The translations under genes were made by a program, and so were the position numbers. This document shows positions 47,401 to 54,773 of a DNA stretch of 64,000 nt, piece by piece. The DNA comes from an uncultured Lachnospiraceae bacterium (GTDB lineage: Bacteria > Bacillota > Clostridia > Lachnospirales > Lachnospiraceae), in assembly GCA_934320895.1 (NCBI GenBank), contig CAKRFY010000007.1:1-64000 (forward strand), read 5' to 3'. Position 1 is the first letter of the stretch; the number at the start of each line of letters is the position of its first letter. A model generated the notes under the pieces. The model was not told the origin of the DNA. It ran no database searches and was given only the letters and a program-made list of their open reading frames with translations.

Positions 47401-48380
47401 TCAGGATTATTTATGGCATCTTTAACACTTGAAGGAATATCTATTCCACTCATTTTTGCTGCTTCGCCAAGTTTTTCATTAAATGTATTAAACATTCCAT
47501 TTAATGACTTGTATGTATCAGGAAGCTTTGCATCTTTATATGCTTTTTTTTCGGCTGAAAGTGCTGATCTGTTTGCTTTTAGGCTTGTAAGAGTTGACTC
47601 ATATGAAGCCTTCATCGCCTGAGCCTGATTCATTGCAACAGAGGCTTTTGCAAGCTTACTTGTTGTATCAGTCTGTTTAGTACTTAATTTTCCCTCCTGC
47701 GCTTTTAACTTTGAATTACCCTCATCTAGTTTCTTTTTAGCTTTATCTATCTTCTTTTGTGCATCTCTTAGTTTTTTATTTGTATGCGTAAGAATATCCT
47801 TATTTACCTTATCTATCTTTTTCTGATTTAATCGTACTTCTATAGTATCATTTATATTTCCTGTTTCTGTGATACTTGCAACACCATTCTGTCTCTTTAA
47901 ATAAGGAATGACTACTTTATCAGTAAATGCTGTGATATCCTTTATATCCTTACCATCATAGCCTACACTGACCGCCATAGTCGCCATCATATCTGCACTT
48001 ATCTCCATAATGTTTGGTGTACCACAATCATCAGGCAGATCAAGTGAATTTAACGATTTTGAAACTCTTACAAGAGCGGCATCCATATCAGTATCATCAG
48101 AGAACTCAAGCATTGTCATTCCATAGTTACTGCTTGATGTACTTGATACTTTATTTACACCACTTATCGTTCCAAGCGCATCCTCGATAGGTTTTGTCAC
48201 ATTATCCTGTACCTTCTGTGGCGAGGCACCAACCTCCGTAGTAATAACTGCAAGATATGGCATTTCCATATCAGGCATAAGATTTGTCTGCATCTTACTT
48301 AAACTGACACCACCAAATGCCAGAACTATAACAATAGCCACCAGAGTAAGATACGGCTTTTTAACAAACATTTTTGTCAT
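44451..48380 (-). CDS. RND-superfamily exporter (HAE1/AcrB type) with a coiled-coil insert
   Basis: A proton-driven membrane exporter of the AcrB type. The frame of 1,309 residues starts MTKMFVKKPYLTLVAIV. The family segments include PDMEMPYLAVITTEVGASP, the conserved GLCLGIGMLVDNSVVVMENIY and GFMILMGTVVNNGIVFVDYV. About 12 membrane helices are present. An extra block of about 255 residues (200-455) made of long coiled coils (KKLRDAQKKIDKAKKKLD, AAKKEISNAKKELKDAQKQL) is inserted in the first periplasmic-type domain. It explains the excess over the usual 1,030 residues. No separate adaptor or outer membrane factor is nearby. The start has GAAAGG. It heads an operon with tetR. Confidence 0.93.
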   Translation of the reverse strand: MTKMFVKKPYLTLVAIVIVLAFGGVSLSKMQTNLMPDMEMPYLAVITTEVGASPQKVQDNVTKPIEDALGTISGVNKVSSTSSSNYGMTMLEFSDDTDMDAALVRVSKSLNSLDLPDDCGTPNIMEISADMMATMAVSVGYDGKDIKDITAFTDKVVIPYLKRQNGVASITETGNINDTIEVRLNQKKIDKVNKDILTHTNKKLRDAQKKIDKAKKKLDEGNSKLKAQEGKLSTKQTDTTSKLAKASVAMNQAQAMKASYESTLTSLKANRSALSAEKKAYKDAKLPDTYKSLNGMFNTFNEKLGEAAKMSGIDIPSSVKDAINNPDKFNKFKEWLTKMGQGDSVKKLTVASMTKVYNIAEIRMPQIDTELANLKTEIKVAQVMVDKINQKMKGMDKKQEQAVAGGYQASAGFGSAQAQMEAAKKEISNAKKELKDAQKQLDDSKDAALENANLDALLTLDTLSQLITAQNFSMPAGYIDDKNDDQWLIQIGENYESAKQIKNMVLTKVKGVGSIKISDVANVVIVDNVGDQYAKINGKDAVMLSIYKSSTAGTSDVTNSLTDSFKELEGKYKGLSITPLSNQGDFIKNIISSVLSSIVMGAILAIIVLALFLKDVRPTIVVAFSIPFSVLFALIIMYFTGININVMSLAGLCLGIGMLVDNSVVVMENIYRLRNKGLSALRAAVQGTKQVLGPIIASTITTICVFLPMVYTSGTVSQMLIPFSFTISYSLIASLLVAITVVPTMGSIMLKKVKNPEHKIFDKIKDAYGRSLEFFLKHKVIPLVIAVGLLVLCVVKLSGMGLVMMDSMESNQISVSLEVDKKTSKQSAYKTADKVMAAIMKVDGIDKVGVTDGNASAMAGSLGGAADNYTSFTFNIITKSDIKTTKQFKKIRKTIEKNTKNIKCKDLTVSSSALGSMGSMMSQGLEVNIYGDDMDKLVSISNDFKKMMNSIDGCSGAKNGLEDADKQIHLTLDKNKVANAGLTVAGIYQQLATRINTDKTSITLNVDDTDVDVKFVNKTDELTYENLMKAEVTATTKDSNGNDKKKIYKLSKFAKKDEGKTAQTLSRENQSQMITVSADVDESENATLLSRQLQKKIDKYKMPEGYSAEIGGQATQVNDMMMQFVQALALGLLLIYLVMVAQFQSLLSPFIIIFTIPLAFTGGMLGLLAFGQSISAMSMMGFMILMGTVVNNGIVFVDYVNKLRIGGVEKHAALVGTGKTRMRPILMTALTTILSMSVMVFSQDAGNAMQQGMAIVVCFGLIYSTFMTLYIVPIMYDILYRKQPKEIDTGSDDMDDIPDEAEDYLTDGE

Positions 48381-48417
48381 GGTCTTTACTTTTCCTTTCT
48401 AATTGTCAAACAAACAA

Positions 48418-48436
48418 ATATGACACCCTGTCATAT
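48418..48436. promoter_or_regulatory. TetR operator, downstream copy
   Basis: Perfect palindrome ATATGACA-CCC-TGTCATAT. It lies in the 5' leader of the RND operon, 36 bp from the identical copy at 48454-48472. Confidence 0.8.
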
Positions 48437-48448
48437 CCAACAAACGCA

Positions 48449-48477
48449 ATTATATATGACACCCTGTCATATGTCAA
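48449..48477 (-). promoter_or_regulatory. RND-tetR promoter with operator in its spacer
   Basis: Minus-strand TTGACA (48477-48472) and TATAAT (48454-48449), both perfect, are separated by 17 bases that consist of the second palindrome ATATGACA-CCC-TGTCATAT (48454-48472). Repressor binding there would block both boxes. Confidence 0.88.
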
Positions 48478-48479
48478 CA

Positions 48480-48525
48480 AAAAAAGTACCAGTTTATCTT
48501 AATTTAATAAACTAGCACTTTTTCG
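48480..48525 (-). terminator. Terminator of the upstream GTPase operon
   Basis: On the minus strand AAAAAGTGCTAGTTTAT pairs with ATAAACTGGTACTTTTT (two mismatches or G-T pairs) and is followed by TTTTG. It lies directly upstream of the RND promoter and separates the two operons. Confidence 0.8.
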
Positions 48526-48718
48526 ATAATTTTTTAATAATAAACCTCTCTATTACAAACATTATGTTAATCATTATTTGATAAATCGATCCATTTAAGC
48601 AAGAACTTATACACTGCTTACTACACAAATCGCCGTAGCCCGCTACGGCTCATTCTTCCGTCTTGCAGACTGAAAATTTACCCTGCGTTATTTAGCTGAA
48701 AGTCCGTGATACAGTACA
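48526..48718. other. Intergenic stretch with a GC-rich palindrome
   Basis: No gene seen. GCCGTAGC-CC-GCTACGGC (48632-48649) is a perfect eight-base inverted repeat, more GC-rich than its surroundings. There is no T-run beside it. Confidence 0.4.
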
Positions 48719-51361
48719 CTAGTCAATAATCTCCCCAATCTCTTTCTCCGTCTTCTTTACCTCCTGTTCAAATTCCCTAGCCGACATTCTATATGCCCCT
48801 GAACCGATGACTATCATCTGTTCCAGTCCATCCGAGGTTGCTACTGTTACATTATGCTTTTTGCCTATCTCATGTGTTACTTTTTCTATATACATATCTG
48901 CCGTTTCTGCTTCTTTCGTATATACTACATTTATATTATGATATTTTGACACTTCCCCGGGATTTCCTTTGACTTTGTATGCATCAAATACAAGGATAAG
49001 CTCACATCCTTTAAATCCCTGATAATTACACAATATATCCATAAGTCTTGTTCTTGCGGCTTCAAGATTTTCCTTTGACAGTTCGTTTAATTCCTTCCAT
49101 GAGAATATTATGTTATATCCGTCTACAAGAAGATATTGTTTTCCTGATCTTAAGCTTTTTTCATGCCTTTTTAAATATTCTGCACCACCACTATCATAAA
49201 CTGATTCCTTAGGTTTCTTTGACCATTTTTTTCTTTCATAGCCAAATCGTCCCTGCGTATCACTTCCACCACCTTTTCCTGCCGCGCTCTTTCCAAATGT
49301 CCTTTCAAAGATTGCCTCAAGTTCCTTATCTTCTTCTATTGAACCACCTGTGCTGCCTTTAAATGCACCGCTGCGGATTTTTGCTGCTTTGTATACATCC
49401 TCATCTGATATATCTTCAGTAGTTTTCTCCTCTCCTGTATCTACTGCTGCCTCAAGATGCATATAATCTTTTACCTCATACCAAGGTACATAAAAACCGG
49501 AACCGTGTGCACAAAATACTGAGCCAGTCGGATTATTTATATCTGCATCAGGATCATACATTTTTTCCGCTATTAGTTCTTCCTGATTTTTACACGGTCT
49601 GTACCCCTTAAGTGTGCATGAAAGTCTGCCACATCCAGCCGTATATGAATTTACCTGCATCATATAGCCACTCATCTGTGCCACAGGAGCAATTCCGGTA
49701 AATTCAGAATTTTCGCCCTTTTGAAAAGGTCCTTCGAACCTTGCCCCCATTCTGTCAAGATCAGTCATCGCCCTGCCTACACAGTCCGCCGGAACTTCAA
49801 GCCTGAACGAATAATATGGCTCTAGGAGCACACTGTCTGCCTGCATAAGCCCCTGTCTTATCGCCCTATAGGTTGCCTGTCTGAAATCGCCTCCCTCAGT
49901 ATGCTTTTCATGCGCTCTTCCTGACATAAGTGTAATCTTTATATCCGTTATTGAAGAACCGGTCAGAACTCCCGGATGCTCTCTTTCTTCTATATGCGTC
50001 ATTATAAGCCGCTGCCAATTCTTATCAAGCTTATCTTCACTTGCTTGTGTTTCAATTGTGATGCCACTGTCTGGTTCTCCCGGCTCAAGTTTTAAATGAA
50101 CTTCCGCATAATGTCTTAACGGTTCAAAATGTCCTACACCCTCTACTGTATTTGAGATTGTTTCTTTATAAACAATGCTTCCTTCGCAAAATTCAACCCT
50201 CGTATGAAACCTATCCCATATAAGATTCTTAAGCACATCTATCTGAACTTCACCCATTATTCCCGTATGAATTTCCTGGAGCTCTTCATTCCATACCACA
50301 TGAAGTCCCGGTTCTTCCTGTTCAAGTGTTTTCATATCATCATAAAGCTTGTGTATATCATCATTCTCCTGTGGCATTACTTTATATGTCATAACAGGCT
50401 CAAGCACAGGCATCTCTGAATTTTTCTCTATGCCTATGCCCATACCGGGATATGTCTTTTCAAGTCCTGTGACAGCACATATCTGACCAGCTTCAATCTT
50501 ATCAGTGGAAGTAAATTTATTTCCAGAATAAACCCTCAACTGGTCAACTTTCTCATCAAGCTGTTCTATATACATCTTAGATTTAAGAACTCCACCCGTA
50601 ACTTTCAGATAGGTGAGTCTTTTATTTTTATCATCTCTTGATACCTTATACACTTTCGCTCCAAACTCCGCTGGATATTCTTTTTTCAATGTGTATCTTT
50701 CAAGCCCGTCAAGAACTTCCTCAACTCCTTCAAGCTTAAGTGCCGATCCAAAATAGCACGGAAATAACTTTCTTTCGTAGATGAGTTTTCTTATATCATC
50801 ATCATCTATATTTCCATTATCCATATACTTTTCAAGCATATCATCATCACAAACTGCAATATTCTCAAAAAATTCATCATCCTGTTCATGCATAAAATCC
50901 ACACACTCACTTTCAAACCTCTCAGTGATACTAGACATTATCTCATCTTTCTTACAATCCCCTATGTCCATTTTATTTACAAAAATAAAAACAGGGACAT
51001 TGTATCTTTTTAATAGTCTCCACACGGTCTCTGTGTGACTTTGTATTCCCGCCGGTCCGCTAATTACAAGCACTGCATAGTCAAGCACCTGCAATGTTCT
51101 CTCCATTTCTGCTGAAAAATCAACATGTCCCGGTGTATCAAGCAAGGCTATGTCAAGGTCTTTCCACCCAAACATAGCCTGTTTAGAAAATATCGTTATT
51201 CCTCTGTCCTTTTCCATGGAATATGTATCAAGAAAAGCATCCTTATGGTCAACTCTGCCAAGTTTTCTTATGCTTCCAGAAAGATACAACATAGCTTCCG
51301 AAAGAGTCGTCTTGCCCGAATCTACATGGGCAAGCATCGCCAAAACAATATTATTTTTCAA
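48719..51361 (-). CDS. EF-G/Tet(M)-like translation GTPase fused to a YacP-type NYN nuclease domain
   Basis: The 880-residue protein joins two modules. Residues 1-640 form an elongation factor G-like ribosomal GTPase, with G1 AHVDSGKTT, G2 DRGIT, G3 DTPGHVDF and G4 NKMD, closest to the Tet(M) ribosomal-protection type. A linker of about 100 residues leads to a NYN/YacP domain (743-880) with acidic residues D747 (LLVDGYN), D793 (FDAY), D822 (ETAD) and D844 (TSDG), the expected PIN-like metal site. The start is TTG with GGAGG seven bases before. In Bacillus, YacP (Rae1) is a ribosome-associated endonuclease, so the fusion suggests a ribosome-delivered mRNA nuclease; this is inference. It is not evidence for tetracycline resistance. 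Confidence 0.9.
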   Translation of the reverse strand: MKNNIVLAMLAHVDSGKTTLSEAMLYLSGSIRKLGRVDHKDAFLDTYSMEKDRGITIFSKQAMFGWKDLDIALLDTPGHVDFSAEMERTLQVLDYAVLVISGPAGIQSHTETVWRLLKRYNVPVFIFVNKMDIGDCKKDEIMSSITERFESECVDFMHEQDDEFFENIAVCDDDMLEKYMDNGNIDDDDIRKLIYERKLFPCYFGSALKLEGVEEVLDGLERYTLKKEYPAEFGAKVYKVSRDDKNKRLTYLKVTGGVLKSKMYIEQLDEKVDQLRVYSGNKFTSTDKIEAGQICAVTGLEKTYPGMGIGIEKNSEMPVLEPVMTYKVMPQENDDIHKLYDDMKTLEQEEPGLHVVWNEELQEIHTGIMGEVQIDVLKNLIWDRFHTRVEFCEGSIVYKETISNTVEGVGHFEPLRHYAEVHLKLEPGEPDSGITIETQASEDKLDKNWQRLIMTHIEEREHPGVLTGSSITDIKITLMSGRAHEKHTEGGDFRQATYRAIRQGLMQADSVLLEPYYSFRLEVPADCVGRAMTDLDRMGARFEGPFQKGENSEFTGIAPVAQMSGYMMQVNSYTAGCGRLSCTLKGYRPCKNQEELIAEKMYDPDADINNPTGSVFCAHGSGFYVPWYEVKDYMHLEAAVDTGEEKTTEDISDEDVYKAAKIRSGAFKGSTGGSIEEDKELEAIFERTFGKSAAGKGGGSDTQGRFGYERKKWSKKPKESVYDSGGAEYLKRHEKSLRSGKQYLLVDGYNIIFSWKELNELSKENLEAARTRLMDILCNYQGFKGCELILVFDAYKVKGNPGEVSKYHNINVVYTKEAETADMYIEKVTHEIGKKHNVTVATSDGLEQMIVIGSGAYRMSAREFEQEVKKTEKEIGEIID

Positions 51362-51382
51362 AATGTTCCTCCAATTTACTGC

Positions 51383-51973
51383 CTAATTTAGTCCCAAAGC
51401 TTCCTTTGCCAGCATATCTGCCATATCATTATATTTGTCATTTGAATGACCCTTAACTTTTACAAAACGAACATGAAGTTTATCTTTTATACTGTCGTAA
51501 TATGCCTTATATGCTTTTGTACCATCTTTGTTTGTTTTCCATTCACCAAGACACCATCTTGCAATCCCCTCATAATCGTGGTAAATGGCAATATTTTTAT
51601 AGCCATTTTCAATGGCATATCTCATTGCTGCCTCAGAACCTTTGATTTCTCCTGCAACATTTCTCATAGATGCCAGATCAACATCATCCATCTTTTTATT
51701 AAATGTAATCTCCTTGCCATCATTTAATATGACTACCCCATATGAAAATTCTTTTGTCAATGAATTATAACTTCCATCAACATACGCTGTAAGTTCATCT
51801 GGCATCGTTTCGTTCACAAAAGCATCATTAAGATACGCAGTTGCCTCCTGCATGCTTTTAAAACTTTTGTATTTTGCTCCGGAATATCCGTCAATCTGTT
51901 TTTTACATTCTTCCCAACTTCCATATATCCCTGTACTTCTGCCCTCTTTTACAGCATAAAATTTGTTTGCCAT
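51383..51973 (-). CDS. rnhA: Ribonuclease HI with N-terminal RNA-DNA hybrid-binding domain
   Basis: Cleaves RNA in RNA-DNA hybrids. The N-terminal domain (residues 2-50, KFYAVKEGRSTGIYGSWEEC) is the hybrid-binding viroplasmin module found in eukaryotic RNase H1 and many Firmicutes. The catalytic domain (about 60-196) keeps D66 (AYVDGSYN), E109, D133 (YHDYEG) and H176/D186 (VKGHSNDKYNDMADMLAKEA). ATG at 51973 follows AAAGGGAAG and gives MANKFYAV; the upstream ATG at 52000 lacks a ribosome site. It precedes the GTPase gene by 21 bp, so they are probably one transcript. Confidence 0.93.
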   Translation of the reverse strand: MANKFYAVKEGRSTGIYGSWEECKKQIDGYSGAKYKSFKSMQEATAYLNDAFVNETMPDELTAYVDGSYNSLTKEFSYGVVILNDGKEITFNKKMDDVDLASMRNVAGEIKGSEAAMRYAIENGYKNIAIYHDYEGIARWCLGEWKTNKDGTKAYKAYYDSIKDKLHVRFVKVKGHSNDKYNDMADMLAKEALGLN

Positions 51974-52027
51974 ATCTTCCCTTTCTAAACTACCATGCAT
52001 AATTACTATCTATACACTACATAATAA

Positions 52028-52498
52028 CTAATTGCTACTCATCTGTTCTATCTGGTCAACAAGTTCCATAGTATCTAATGTCTGCTCATCAAGAAGCTGT
52101 CTCAGATTTTTCTGAGTTTCGTATAAATCTAAAATATTTTTAACTCTCTTTCTGACAATCTGAGGATAAAAAGGCTTTGCTACAAAATCACTGACTCCGT
52201 ATTCAAAAGCCTTCATCTCACTTTCATAATTTGCTTCAACAGTAATGATAATAACAGGAATTTCAGGTATAAATCCATAATCTCCCATAAATTTAAGTAC
52301 ATCAAACCCGTTTTTTACAGGCATTACTAAATCAAGTAAAACAAGAGAAATGTTTAACTGCTGTTCCTGTATGATGTCTATGGCTTCCTGACCGTTTACT
52401 GCTTCTATTATCTCATAATCATCTTCAAGATACTTCTTAAGCAGAGCTCTATTTGTCATTGCATCGTCTACTATCAAAATTTTCTTATCATTCATCAT
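52028..52498 (-). CDS. Single-domain (CheY-like) response regulator with a short helical tail
   Basis: A receiver domain with acidic pocket D11/D12, phospho-acceptor D56 (SLVLLDLVMPVKNG), T86 and K108 (FVAKPF). A C-terminal coiled helix (about residues 115-156, ILDLYETQKNLRQLL) has no DNA-binding or enzymatic domain. The start is either of two adjacent ATG codons after GTGAGAA. It is 38 bp downstream of a gene for a histidine phosphotransfer protein. The two may form a phosphorelay whose kinase lies elsewhere. It could also bind partners through the coil, as in c-di-GMP or phosphatase regulators that lost their output domain. Confidence 0.85.
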   Translation of the reverse strand: MMNDKKILIVDDAMTNRALLKKYLEDDYEIIEAVNGQEAIDIIQEQQLNISLVLLDLVMPVKNGFDVLKFMGDYGFIPEIPVIIITVEANYESEMKAFEYGVSDFVAKPFYPQIVRKRVKNILDLYETQKNLRQLLDEQTLDTMELVDQIEQMSSN

Positions 52499-52536
52499 TT
52501 CTCACATTATCCTCAGTTTATCACACAAGATATATA

Positions 52537-52884
52537 TTATTCGTTTATGATCTTGTCATATTCTTTTTTCTCGTTCATCAGTTTCACATATACGGCATCC
52601 ATTCCATCTAAAATACCGTTTCTTAGAGGCTCCACAAGTTCAATAACTATATCGAGCATTGGATCAAGTCCCATATTTGCAGCCAAGCCCTTAAGTGTAT
52701 GCGCACTCTCAAATGCAGCCTTTACATTCTTTGCCTGAAGTGCTTCTCCAAGTTCCTCAAAACTGGAATCATTAAGCATTTCCCTGAGACATTTTTCATA
52801 AAAATCTTCGTCACCTAAAAATCTCTCCAAAGTCACCTTCATATCACAACCATGTTTTGAAAGTTCTTCTGTAAGTTTACTCAT
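52537..52884 (-). CDS. Hpt histidine phosphotransfer protein
   Basis: A cytoplasmic phosphorelay carrier of 115 residues. The four-helix Hpt signature AHTLKGLAANMG carries the phosphorylatable H62 (HxxKG). No other domain is attached. The ATG follows AGGAAGGTGA. It shares direction and a short gap with the response regulator at 52028 and probably an operon. The terminator at 52918 separates it from gltX upstream, so a promoter is expected in the 30 bases before its start; I did not find a convincing one. Confidence 0.88.
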   Translation of the reverse strand: MSKLTEELSKHGCDMKVTLERFLGDEDFYEKCLREMLNDSSFEELGEALQAKNVKAAFESAHTLKGLAANMGLDPMLDIVIELVEPLRNGILDGMDAVYVKLMNEKKEYDKIINE

Positions 52885-52917
52885 TCACATCACCTTCCTA
52901 TATGATTTTATTCCTAA

Positions 52918-52945
52918 GTACCCGGCAGTTATATATGCCGGGTAC
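52918..52945 (-). terminator. Hairpin after gltX
   Basis: GTACCCGGCA and TGCCGGGTAC form a perfect ten-base stem with an eight-base A/T loop, 20 bases after the gltX stop. The following T content is low on the minus strand. Confidence 0.65.
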
Positions 52946-52966
52946 CTATTATACGATTTTTAATTA

Positions 52967-54625
52967 TTAATGTGCGATAACTGAATTTATTCTGTCATTC
53001 ATCTGTTCCTCACCCATAATGTGAACTATAGACCAAAGGTCAGGAGTATTGGCACGACCTGTTATAGCAATTCGCACGATCTCAGCTATATCAGAAACAT
53101 TTCCCTTATATTTTTCAGGCTCTGCTTTGTAAGCCTTCATATCTGATGCATATCCAAGCTTGTCAGCAATCTCTTTAAGTTTGTTAAACCACTGTGAATT
53201 GTCATCATCATGACTGTAAAGTGCCTGATATTCCTTAAGCACTTCATTTACAGTCTCCCTGTCTGCCCTAAACTCATCTTTTTCCTGTTCCTGTTCAATA
53301 TCAAAGAAATAAGAAATCATCTCAAACACCTGTTTTGCATAAACAAGGTCTTTTCTTCTGCGTTTCATACCTACACCCATATAAAGTCTTAATATAGAAA
53401 GCATCTTCTCCTTATCGGCAAACCATATCTTGCTCTTTTCAGGTTCATTTTCACATGCCCAGTCATATAAGAAATCATACACTTCATCTTCTGAGAGTTT
53501 TGATAACTCGTTCTTGCATATATTATGAAGCTTGTCCTTGTCAAATAATGCCCCTGATTTACTCATATGATCAACAGAGAATGGGAATTCATTTATATCC
53601 TTGTCAGGGAATTTATCATGCCACTCTTCAAAGTTTGAGTTAAGAAGCGTAAGAAGATAAACCTTCATACAATATGGATGATATCCATCTTTTCTGTAAT
53701 AATCAAGTGAAAGTTCAGGATCTTTTCTCTTTGAAAGCTTTCTCTTTCCACCTGTCTCCTCATCAAATTTCATAAGATGTGCAGTATGTCCATACTTTGG
53801 CATCTTAAATCCAAGAAGGTGGAAAAGTTCATAGTGAACAGGAACTGATGCAAGCCACTCACCACCTCTGATAACCATAGTCGTTCTCATAAGATGGTCA
53901 TCAACTGCATGTGCAAAATGATAAGTTGGAACTCCATCCTGTTTTAATATAACAATATCATGTATATTTTCAGGAAGTTTTATCTCACCTTTTATACTGT
54001 CAACAAATGTAATCTCTTTATCAGGCTGTCCCTGAGAACGAAGTCTTACAACATATGGCTTTCCTTCTTTTATGTTCTTTTCTATCTCTTCGTATGAGAG
54101 ATTACGGCATGTAGCATACTTTCCATAGTATCCTGTAAGCACCTTATCTGCTTCCTGCTGTTCTCTTACTTTTGAAAGCTCGTCCTCTGTGCAAAAACAA
54201 GGATATGCAAGACCTTTTTTCACAAGCTCCTTGACATATGTGTGATAGATCTCAACTCTCTGTCTCTGGAAATAAGGTCCATATGCATTACCTTCTTCTG
54301 AATCCTCAAAACCCGCACCCTCATCAAACTCAATGTCAAAATAGCGGAGTACATTTATGATAGTTTCAACTGCACCTTCCACTTTTCTCTTTGCATCCGT
54401 ATCCTCTATACGAAGATAAAATACTCCTTTTTTTCTATGTGCAATACGCTCATCAGCTAAAGCACTGTATAAATTGCCAAGATGAATAAATCCTGTAGGA
54501 CTTGGTGCCATTCTTGTAACTTCTGCACCCTTTGGCAACTTTCTATATGGAAATTTCTCCTCATAATATTCCGGTGTCTCTAATTTCTCCGGAAATAATA
54601 AATCTGCTAATTTCTGATTGTCCAT
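52967..54625 (-). CDS. gltX: Glutamyl-tRNA synthetase
   Basis: A class I synthetase charging tRNA-Glu. The HIGH-like motif is in MAPSPTGFIHLGN (residues 39-51), the catalytic fold continues with FYLRIEDTDAKRK, and the KMSKS-like motif is KLSKRKD. A C-terminal helical anticodon-binding part completes 552 residues, longer than typical GltX (about 480) by N-terminal and central additions. The N-terminal 30 residues (KLADLLFPEKLETPEYYEEKF style) recall the glutaminyl-type enzymes, but the overall pattern fits GluRS. The start follows GGAGAG. Whether the enzyme also charges tRNA-Gln is not decidable. Confidence 0.93.
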   Translation of the reverse strand: MDNQKLADLLFPEKLETPEYYEEKFPYRKLPKGAEVTRMAPSPTGFIHLGNLYSALADERIAHRKKGVFYLRIEDTDAKRKVEGAVETIINVLRYFDIEFDEGAGFEDSEEGNAYGPYFQRQRVEIYHTYVKELVKKGLAYPCFCTEDELSKVREQQEADKVLTGYYGKYATCRNLSYEEIEKNIKEGKPYVVRLRSQGQPDKEITFVDSIKGEIKLPENIHDIVILKQDGVPTYHFAHAVDDHLMRTTMVIRGGEWLASVPVHYELFHLLGFKMPKYGHTAHLMKFDEETGGKRKLSKRKDPELSLDYYRKDGYHPYCMKVYLLTLLNSNFEEWHDKFPDKDINEFPFSVDHMSKSGALFDKDKLHNICKNELSKLSEDEVYDFLYDWACENEPEKSKIWFADKEKMLSILRLYMGVGMKRRRKDLVYAKQVFEMISYFFDIEQEQEKDEFRADRETVNEVLKEYQALYSHDDDNSQWFNKLKEIADKLGYASDMKAYKAEPEKYKGNVSDIAEIVRIAITGRANTPDLWSIVHIMGEEQMNDRINSVIAH

Positions 54626-54773
54626 TTTTTCTCTCCATTTCTAACTGTTTTCGGATATCCGGAATTTGAATCCAAGATATTTAATCTGTGATTTAATCTA
54701 TGCATACTATTTTACACATACACACCCATTTTGTAAAGAACGACAACCAAAACGCTCAGAGTTCTAATCCTTT

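Noticed and set aside
48719..51361. Tetracycline resistance determinant
   Set aside because: The GTPase resembles Tet(M) in outline, but it is a chromosomal family with a fused NYN domain, and nothing shows that it protects ribosomes from tetracycline.
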